Of a stretch of DNA of 64,000 bases, positions 9,062 through 16,172 are shown piece after piece. The stretch comes from an uncultured Pelagibacteraceae bacterium. Its GTDB lineage: Bacteria; Pseudomonadota; Alphaproteobacteria; Pelagibacterales; Pelagibacteraceae. The notes under the pieces were generated by a model that made no database searches, had not been told where the DNA came from, and saw only the letters and a program-made list of their open reading frames with translations. The stretch lies in assembly GCA_902599485.1 (NCBI GenBank), contig CACKFP010000004.1:1-64000 (forward strand), written 5' to 3'. A program made the position numbers and the translations under genes. Positions within the stretch are counted from its first letter, which is position 1, and every line of letters starts with the position of its first letter.

Positions 9062-10204
9062 ATGAATTTTGAACCAAGTCGGGCGCAAGCCACTAATAAA
9101 CTAGATAATTTTATTGAAAATAATCTTTCTGAATATTCAAGATTGAGAAATTTTGATTTTGGTCCAGATAAAAGATCAAATATATCTTGTATTTCTCCAT
9201 ATATATCTCATGGAATATTAAATGAGTTAGAAGTTATAGATAAAGCCTTAAAGAAATTTTCATTTTCTAAAAATGAAAAATTTATTCAGGAGGTTTTGTG
9301 GCGTACTTATTGGAAAGGATGGTTAGAATTAAGACCTAGTGTATGGACAGATTACATAATAGAAATAAAAATTATAAGAGAAAAATACAAAGATAATAAA
9401 GATTATCTAAATGCAATTGATGGAAATACAAATATAGAATGTTTTAATGAATGGGTTAAAGAATTAAAAGAATTTAATTACCTTCATAATCATACAAGAA
9501 TGTGGTTTGCCAGTATCTGGATTTTTACTTTAAATTTACCTTGGCAATTAGGAGCTGAATTTTTTATGAAACATCTCTATGATGGAGATGCAGCATCTAA
9601 TACATTGGGATGGAGATGGGTTGCTGGGATACAAACACAAGGTAAGCATTATTTGGCAAGTGAATGGAATATAAAAAAATTTACTAATAACAGATTTAAT
9701 AACATTAATTTAAATGAAAATGCACCACCTAAAGTTAGCGAGAAAATATACAAGGCTGTCTTAAAAGATTTTAGTAATCCAGTAAGTTTGGATGAGCAAA
9801 ATTTAATTATTTTTGATAATAATCTTTCTTTTGAGTTGACTGATTTCAAAGACCATAAATTTAAAAAGATTTATTTAGTAAATAATAATAACGACAGTAG
9901 AAATATTAAACTTAGTGAAAAAACAATGAAATTTAAGACTAATTTAATTCAGGATCAAAAAAGAAGGTTGGATGAAAAATCTTTGGATTGTGAAATTATT
10001 GATATTGGTAACCTTAAAAAAATTGAGAATAGTTATTTTTTTTATCCTTGTGTTGGAGAAAACTTAGATTTTTTAACTTCTCAAGGAATAAATAATATAA
10101 AATTTCTTTATCGTAATTTAGACCGAAGTTCTTGGAAATATTGCAATAAAGGTTTTTTTAATTTCAAAAAGTATATACCAACTATAATTAAAGAATTTTT
10201 TTAA
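9062..10204 (+). CDS. Photolyase/cryptochrome-like FAD-binding protein lacking a canonical N-terminal antenna domain
   Basis: Starts at SRAQATNKLDNFI...; FAD_binding_7-like EVLWRTYWKGW, LHNHTRMWFASI, DGDAASNTLGWRWVAG; about 160-aa Rossmann-like C-terminal part. Confidence 0.82.
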   Translation: MNFEPSRAQATNKLDNFIENNLSEYSRLRNFDFGPDKRSNISCISPYISHGILNELEVIDKALKKFSFSKNEKFIQEVLWRTYWKGWLELRPSVWTDYIIEIKIIREKYKDNKDYLNAIDGNTNIECFNEWVKELKEFNYLHNHTRMWFASIWIFTLNLPWQLGAEFFMKHLYDGDAASNTLGWRWVAGIQTQGKHYLASEWNIKKFTNNRFNNINLNENAPPKVSEKIYKAVLKDFSNPVSLDEQNLIIFDNNLSFELTDFKDHKFKKIYLVNNNNDSRNIKLSEKTMKFKTNLIQDQKRRLDEKSLDCEIIDIGNLKKIENSYFFYPCVGENLDFLTSQGINNIKFLYRNLDRSSWKYCNKGFFNFKKYIPTIIKEFF

Positions 10205-10245
10205 AGAACTATTGTAAATTATCAAAATTATGAGATAACAATAAT

Positions 10246-10476
10246 ATGAATAACCCTCAAGTTCTTGAAATTATTGAAAATCTTAAAGGCAGAAGGAATT
10301 ACGAAGAAAAGAAAGCTTCAAAATTAGGTTTCAACTCTCTTTACGCATACATTGAAAATAAAATATTAAAAGAGAAAGAAGCTGAGGCAGCAAAAATTCT
10401 TGAACAATCAGCCCCTAAAGAAGAAGTGATTGAAGAAAAAAAACTAGAGAAAAAGAAAAGCTGCTCTTGTTGTTAA
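10246..10476 (+). CDS. Small conserved-type hypothetical protein with Cys-rich C-terminus (KKSCSCC)
   Basis: 76-aa ORF with ATG after a non-coding spacer; helical Lys/Glu-rich body. Confidence 0.55.
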   Translation: MNNPQVLEIIENLKGRRNYEEKKASKLGFNSLYAYIENKILKEKEAEAAKILEQSAPKEEVIEEKKLEKKKSCSCC

Positions 10477-10605
10477 TTAGTTATTTTTTGAACATTTCTT
10501 AGAACAATATTTCACTTTATCCCAGTTTAATTTCCATTTTTTTCTCCAAGTAAAAGGTCTCTTACATACAGGGCAAATTTTTGTGGGTAAATTTTCTTTT
10601 CTCAC
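10477..10605 (-). CDS. DUF2256-like zinc-ribbon small protein (GTG start, 42 aa; absent from ORF track)
   Basis: Hand translation: VRKENLPTKICPVCKRPFTWRKKWKLNWDKVKYCSKKCSKNN*; start overlaps the stop of the upstream photolyase gene (TAGTG). Confidence 0.85.
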   Translation of the reverse strand: MRKENLPTKICPVCKRPFTWRKKWKLNWDKVKYCSKKCSKNN

Positions 10606-12095
10606 TATGTAGTATTTTGTTTAATAAATTTTTCTGCCTCAGCTAAAATTAATTTTTTTCTATCAGGTTTCATTTTATCAAAAATTCTAACCATCATAGA
10701 AAGTCTAGGATTTTTTAAAAAGAAGGCTCTATTTCTATTTATGAATCTCCAATAAAGACCATCCATGGTATTGCACCATTCTCCTTTTTTAAAATCCATC
10801 ATTTTCATGAAATAAGCGGAGCCGCATATATATGGTTTTGTTGCAAATATTCCTCCATCACTGAAAAGCCCCATTCCATAAACATTCGGGACCATTACCC
10901 AGTCAGAGGAGTCCACAAACATTTCCATAAACCATTTGTAAACACACGTTGGCTTCACTTCACATAAATTCATTATGTTTGATAAGATCATTAACCTTTC
11001 AATATGATGTGACCAACCATAATTCACTGCATTTTTAATAGCATAATCTAAAGGTGGTAATCCTGTTGTTCCTTCGTACCATGAGTTTTTCATTTTTCTA
11101 TTTTGTTTAAAAAAATTTCTAGTTTCCATTTCTTTTGAATAGCTTTGATATATTCCCCTCATAAATTCTCTCCATCCGATTACTTGACGAATATAACCTT
11201 CTAAGGAATTTAATCTTATTTTATTTTTGTTGTGAAAATCTAAAACTTTTTTAATGATAAATTCTGGAGTGATAAGACCTAAATTGATGTAAGGACTTAA
11301 AGCACTATGAAATAATATATTGTCTTTCTGATCAACTGCATCTTCATAATCCCCAAATAAATTTGATTTTTCTTTAATAAAAAAATTTAATAATTTAATT
11401 ACATCATCATATTCCGTAGCAAACCAAAAGTCTTTCGTATTACCTGGGTGACTTTTAAAATTTTTATTAATTAAAATTTTTAGTTTTCTCGTATGAACAG
11501 TCTCATTAACTTTAGGAAATTTGGGTATAGATATATTTTTTGGAAGTTTATTTCGATTTTCTTCGTCAAAACTCCATTTGCCTCCTTCTGGATTACCATC
11601 TTTTTTCATGAGTATATCCAAATCTCTTCTAGTCTCTTTATAAAAAACTGCCATAAAAGGTTTTTTTGATTTCGATAAATAGTTTTTAAATTTTTCTCTA
11701 GAATTTAAAAACATTGGTGTTTGAATAATATTCCATTTAATTTTTTCCTTTTTTAAAAAATTGGTAATTTTATTTTCAAAAAACTTATCCTCAATTTCAA
11801 AACTTGAAATTTCTTTAATTTTTTTTGTTTTAATTATTTTTTTTAATTTTTCTGTGTAATCCAGCTTAAAAGATTTATCCTCGATCGAAGAATATTCTAA
11901 TTTAAATTTATTTTTTTTTAGTCTATCTGCGTGAGATCGCATGCAAGATAAGAACAATAATATCTTTTGTTTATGATGCTTTTCGTACGTACAAAGCTGA
12001 TAATCTTCAGCCATAAAGAAAAAGTGGTCTTTTCTGTACTTTTCTAGATATTTCTCTGAGAAAAGCTGATTTCCAAGTAGAAAAAATAATTTCAT
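10605..12095 (-). CDS. Cryptochrome/photolyase family protein, prokaryotic (6-4)/FeS-BCP type
   Basis: LFFLLGNQLF...DHFFFMAEDYQLCTYEKHHKQKILLFLSCMRSHADRL; YIRQVIGWREFMRGIY; Cys residues in C-terminal half (LCEVKPTCVYKWFMEMFVDSSDWVMVPNVYGMGLFSDGG). Confidence 0.93.
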   Translation of the reverse strand: MKLFFLLGNQLFSEKYLEKYRKDHFFFMAEDYQLCTYEKHHKQKILLFLSCMRSHADRLKKNKFKLEYSSIEDKSFKLDYTEKLKKIIKTKKIKEISSFEIEDKFFENKITNFLKKEKIKWNIIQTPMFLNSREKFKNYLSKSKKPFMAVFYKETRRDLDILMKKDGNPEGGKWSFDEENRNKLPKNISIPKFPKVNETVHTRKLKILINKNFKSHPGNTKDFWFATEYDDVIKLLNFFIKEKSNLFGDYEDAVDQKDNILFHSALSPYINLGLITPEFIIKKVLDFHNKNKIRLNSLEGYIRQVIGWREFMRGIYQSYSKEMETRNFFKQNRKMKNSWYEGTTGLPPLDYAIKNAVNYGWSHHIERLMILSNIMNLCEVKPTCVYKWFMEMFVDSSDWVMVPNVYGMGLFSDGGIFATKPYICGSAYFMKMMDFKKGEWCNTMDGLYWRFINRNRAFFLKNPRLSMMVRIFDKMKPDRKKLILAEAEKFIKQNTT

Positions 12096-12122
12096 TAACT
12101 ATATATATCCCTTTAAAAATTT

Positions 12123-12833
12123 ATGTCAGAAAAATATTTAGTAGTAGGTGCGACAGGATCTATCGGATCTAATTTAGCCGAACAGTTATACGCAGCCGGC
12201 AAAGAAGTACATTTAATTGGTAGGGATGAAGAAAGAACAAAATCTTTGTCTGAAAAACTAAATTGTAAATATACAGTCTCTGATGTTTTAGAAAATGGTT
12301 TTGTTGAAAAGATTAAGTCCGAAATAGATGATATCAAAGGTATAGCTTATTGTGTTGGTTCAATTGATTTAAAACCTTTAAGAATGGTTTCAGAACAAGA
12401 TTTTACAAAATGTATGAAACTAAATTTATATTCTGCAGTAGATTTAATTAAAGGTTATCAAGAAAGTTTAAAAAAAAATAAAGGATCGATTGTTTTGTTT
12501 TCAACTGTTGCTGCTCAAAGGGGATTTACAAATCATGCAATTATAGCTTCAACTAAAGCAGCTGTGGAAGGATTAACTGTTTCTTTAGCAGCTGAATTTG
12601 CTCCTAATATAAGAGTAAATTGCATTGCTCCAAGTTTAACTAATTCAAAAATTGCAGAGCCAATGCTTAAAAATAAAGTTTTAGCTGATGGTATAGCAAA
12701 AGCCCATCCATTAAAAAGACTTGGAGAGGGTAAAGACTCGGCTTCGCTTGCAAAATTTCTAATAACTGAAGACAGTTCTTGGGTTACAGGACAAATTATT
12801 GCTGTCGATGGTGGTAGATCAAAACTTTCATAG
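12123..12833 (+). CDS. SDR-family oxidoreductase
   Basis: VVGATGSIGSNLAEQL, CVGSID, ASTKAAVEGLT, VDGGRS. Confidence 0.9.
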   Translation: MSEKYLVVGATGSIGSNLAEQLYAAGKEVHLIGRDEERTKSLSEKLNCKYTVSDVLENGFVEKIKSEIDDIKGIAYCVGSIDLKPLRMVSEQDFTKCMKLNLYSAVDLIKGYQESLKKNKGSIVLFSTVAAQRGFTNHAIIASTKAAVEGLTVSLAAEFAPNIRVNCIAPSLTNSKIAEPMLKNKVLADGIAKAHPLKRLGEGKDSASLAKFLITEDSSWVTGQIIAVDGGRSKLS

Positions 12834-12834
12834 A

Positions 12835-13899
12835 GTGAAGAAATTATTATTTCTTTTATCATTAATACTATTCTCAACTAATTCATTTAGTAAAAATTTA
12901 AATTTTAATAAAATTATTGAATTAGAAGCACCTTGGGGTTCGTCGTTCGTTAATGAAAATGAAATGATTGTTACCGAGAAAGGTGGCAAAATAAAATTTG
13001 TAAACATTTCTACAAGGGAGATAAATGAAATTGATCATAACTTAAATTTTGTAGAATATGGACAGGGAGGATTATTGGATATTCTGTATCATGAAGATTA
13101 CATTTACATCTCATACACAGAAAATAGAAATAATTGGAAGACTAGTACTTCAATTGCACGTGCAAAATTTAATAAAAACAAATTAAATTTTAAAAATATT
13201 TTTCAAGCCAATCCTCCAATCGACTCGCCCTATCATTTTGGTTCAAGACTTGCAATTAAAGACAACTATTTATTTGCTTCTGCAGGTGAAAGAGGCGGGG
13301 GAATGATTGCTCAAGATGGAAATAAACATCCAGGAAGTATAATTAGAATTTATCTAGATGGTGGCATTCCAAAAGACAATCCTCGTTTTGAGGGGAAATC
13401 AGACTGGCTACCTGAAATATATCAAATTGGTGTAAGAAATCCTCAAGGTTTAGCTTTATCACCTTTTGATGGAAAAATTTATATGAGCAATCATGGTGCA
13501 AAAGGAGGCGATTGGTTTGGTGAAGCAAAGAAAGGTGAAAATTATGGTTGGAAAATTCTTGGATGGGGTGGCACAAATTATTCAGGTATACCAATAGGAC
13601 CAAAATGGAAACCTGGCTTTACAAAAGCCATTCAATATTGGGTTCCATCAATAGCCACAAGTGCAATCACAATTTATAAAGGTAATGAATTTAAAGATTG
13701 GAATGGTCATGCATTAATTACTTCTCTTAAAGATAAGTCTTTAAGAAAATTAGAGTTTAATGATTTATCAAACGTAAAAGAGGAAATAATATTTAAAGAT
13801 AAAATTGGAAGAATCAGAGACATACAAATTCATCCTATAAATGGTAAACTATATTTTTTAAATCAAGATGGATTGTGGTTGATGGAAAATTCTAGTTAG
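12835..13899 (+). CDS. PQQ-dependent sugar dehydrogenase family protein (GTG start adjusted)
   Basis: Signal peptide VKKLLFLLSLILFSTNSFS; LEAPWGSSFVNENEMIVTEKGGKI; RNPQGLALSPFDGKIYMSNHGAKGGD (YliI-like). Confidence 0.88.
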   Translation: MKKLLFLLSLILFSTNSFSKNLNFNKIIELEAPWGSSFVNENEMIVTEKGGKIKFVNISTREINEIDHNLNFVEYGQGGLLDILYHEDYIYISYTENRNNWKTSTSIARAKFNKNKLNFKNIFQANPPIDSPYHFGSRLAIKDNYLFASAGERGGGMIAQDGNKHPGSIIRIYLDGGIPKDNPRFEGKSDWLPEIYQIGVRNPQGLALSPFDGKIYMSNHGAKGGDWFGEAKKGENYGWKILGWGGTNYSGIPIGPKWKPGFTKAIQYWVPSIATSAITIYKGNEFKDWNGHALITSLKDKSLRKLEFNDLSNVKEEIIFKDKIGRIRDIQIHPINGKLYFLNQDGLWLMENSS

Positions 13900-14893
13900 T
13901 ATCAAAAAGCTCTTTAAATAATTTAAATTCACCAATTTTAAAAATAATTGCATCATCTTTTTTAAATCCAAATTTTTCTGCATTTTGCTTAAACCTTAAA
14001 GGGGGCTCTAATATTGGTTCAAGTGATAAGACAAAAGTTCCCCAATGCATTCCAATTACTTTTTTACTTTTTAAATCTTTAGCAAGTCCAAGGGCTTCTT
14101 CAGGGTTAGTGTGGTAAGCAGAAGAATCTTTAATTGAAGCCATAGGATAAAAATTATATGCGCCAATGTTAATAAATGTTAAATCAATTGGACCATACTT
14201 ATCTCCCAATTCTTTATATATTTTTCCAACACCAGTATCACATGAAAATAATATTTTTTTTCCTTTGTATTCAATCAAATAGCTGCCCCATAAAGTTTTG
14301 TTAGTATCCGTTAAACTCCTTTTTGACCAGTGGACTGATGGCAAAAAAGTAATGTTTAAATTCTGATTTATTCTTATTTGATCATACCAATCCATTTCAT
14401 TTACATCTTTAAATCTATTAATTTTAAAATATTTTTTTAGTCCTAAAGGTAACAGGACTTTAGATTCTTTATAAGGAAATCTCATTATTGTTTTCATATC
14501 TTGATGATCGTAGTGATTGTGAGTTAGTAAAAAAATATCTGTTCTTGGTATCTCATTAAGTTTTAATGCTGGTTCGGTAAATCTCTTTGGCCCAAAAAAT
14601 AAAGGTCCTGCATTTTTTGAAAAAACTGGATCTGTTATTATTGTTATTCCCCCTAATTTTAATAAAAATGTTGCATGACCTATCCACGCTACATAATCTT
14701 CTTTTTGGAAATTATTTAAATCCAATAAAACTTTTTCTTTTTTAATGATATTACTTTCAGGAAAAGTCATATCTAATTTTTTTTTTTCTTGGTTAAAGAC
14801 CTTAAACGACCAATTGAAATTCATATCAATCACCTTTGATCCTTCAGGATTACGAAATGTGCCATTTGCTAAATGATGATATTTTTTTTTCAT
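13892..14893 (-). CDS. MBL-fold metallohydrolase (NAPE-PLD/UlaG-like)
   Basis: WIGHATFLLKLGGITIITDPVFS, LLTHNHYDHQD, CDTGVGK, MHWGTF. Confidence 0.92.
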   Translation of the reverse strand: MKKKYHHLANGTFRNPEGSKVIDMNFNWSFKVFNQEKKKLDMTFPESNIIKKEKVLLDLNNFQKEDYVAWIGHATFLLKLGGITIITDPVFSKNAGPLFFGPKRFTEPALKLNEIPRTDIFLLTHNHYDHQDMKTIMRFPYKESKVLLPLGLKKYFKINRFKDVNEMDWYDQIRINQNLNITFLPSVHWSKRSLTDTNKTLWGSYLIEYKGKKILFSCDTGVGKIYKELGDKYGPIDLTFINIGAYNFYPMASIKDSSAYHTNPEEALGLAKDLKSKKVIGMHWGTFVLSLEPILEPPLRFKQNAEKFGFKKDDAIIFKIGEFKLFKELFDTN

Positions 14894-14899
14894 ATCCGA

Positions 14900-15508
14900 T
14901 TAATAATTTTTTGAAATAATATCTTGAATTGTATTACTTATAACTATTGTTCCAGCTTTGTTAGGATGTATGCCATCCTGTTGATTTAGATTTGGATTAA
15001 GAGCAACACCCTCTAGCAAAAATGGAATTAAGGGTAAATTATATTTTTTTGACAATTTAGGATAAATAGCATCAAAATTTGTTTTATACTTAGTTCCATG
15101 AGTTGTTGGCGCAACCATCCCAGCTATTATAATTTTTATTTTTTTACTTTTAGCGATTTTAATTATTTCTTCTAAATTTCTCTCGGTTTCGTCTGGTTGA
15201 ATTCCTCTAAGCATATCATTTGCTCCAAGACCAAGGATGATTAGATCAATACCGGGTTCTGATAAACTCCATTCTGCTCTATTCAATCCACCAGAAGAAG
15301 TACTACCTGACACACTTCCATTTATTACCTTAATATTTAAACCACTCCTAACGAGATTACTTTCTAAAACCAAAGATAAGTGTTGCTCTTTAGGTAGACC
15401 ATAACCCGCCATTAAACTATCGCCGAATAATATAACCTTTTCTATTGCACTTGCATTTATGTGCACTAGAAAGAATAACAATATTTTTATAAATAAACTT
15501 TTATTCAT
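14900..15508 (-). CDS. tesA: SGNH-family arylesterase / TesA-like lysophospholipase (start adjusted to MNKSLF)
   Basis: VILFGDSLMAGYGLPKEQ, GLGANDMLRG, DGIHPNKAG; signal peptide at adjusted start. Confidence 0.88.
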   Translation of the reverse strand: MNKSLFIKILLFFLVHINASAIEKVILFGDSLMAGYGLPKEQHLSLVLESNLVRSGLNIKVINGSVSGSTSSGGLNRAEWSLSEPGIDLIILGLGANDMLRGIQPDETERNLEEIIKIAKSKKIKIIIAGMVAPTTHGTKYKTNFDAIYPKLSKKYNLPLIPFLLEGVALNPNLNQQDGIHPNKAGTIVISNTIQDIISKNY

Positions 15509-16172
15509 GAACACACTTCTTAAATTAAAAAAAATAAATCTCAAATACCAAACTGGGAAGGACAATATCAATGTTTTAAAAAATATTGATTTAACTATAA
15601 AAAAAAAAGAAACTGTATCTGTGGTTGGAGAAAGTGGGTCAGGAAAAACAAGCTTGATTATGCTTATTGGTGGACTAGAACGTCCAACCTCAGGGAAAAT
15701 TATATTTCAAGACAGGGAAATAACAAATCTTAATGAAGACGAAGTATCTGAAATTAGAAAGCAAAATATAGGAATTATATTTCAATCTTTCTATTTAATT
15801 CCAAATTATACAGCTGTTGAAAATGTAGCTTTAACACTTGAACTTAATGAATTTAAAAATCCAGAGAAAGAAGCAAAAAGTTTATTAGATCGATTTGGTC
15901 TAAAACATAGATTCAATAATCTTCCAAGTCAATTATCTGGCGGAGAGCAACAACGTGTGGCGATTGCAAGAGCTATTGCAATGAAACCAGATTTGATTTT
16001 AGCTGATGAACCAACTGGTAATCTAGATACCGAAAACTCAATAATGATCTCTGAAATTTTATTTAAATACGTCAAAGAAGAAGGGTCTTCTTTAATAATG
16101 GTCACACATGATCCAAAATTAGCAGACAAAGCAAAACGAAAAATTAAAATCAAAGATGGAAAAATTAAATAA
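15507..16172 (+). CDS. ABC transporter ATP-binding protein (YbbA/LolD-like; start adjusted to MNTLLKL)
   Basis: GESGSGKTSLIMLIGGLERP, LSGGEQQRVAIARAIAMKPDLILADEPTGNLD. Confidence 0.94.
   Translation: MNTLLKLKKINLKYQTGKDNINVLKNIDLTIKKKETVSVVGESGSGKTSLIMLIGGLERPTSGKIIFQDREITNLNEDEVSEIRKQNIGIIFQSFYLIPNYTAVENVALTLELNEFKNPEKEAKSLLDRFGLKHRFNNLPSQLSGGEQQRVAIARAIAMKPDLILADEPTGNLDTENSIMISEILFKYVKEEGSSLIMVTHDPKLADKAKRKIKIKDGKIK

Noticed and set aside
9062-10204. Treating the photolyase lacking an N-domain as a pseudogene
   Set aside because: Frame is intact for 380 codons, FAD-pocket motifs are kept, and the C-terminal region looks folded; more like a distinct architecture than decay.
12533-12877. 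114-aa minus-strand ORF
   Set aside because: Shadow ORF antisense to the SDR gene; sense-strand protein has clear family motifs and the antisense one has none.
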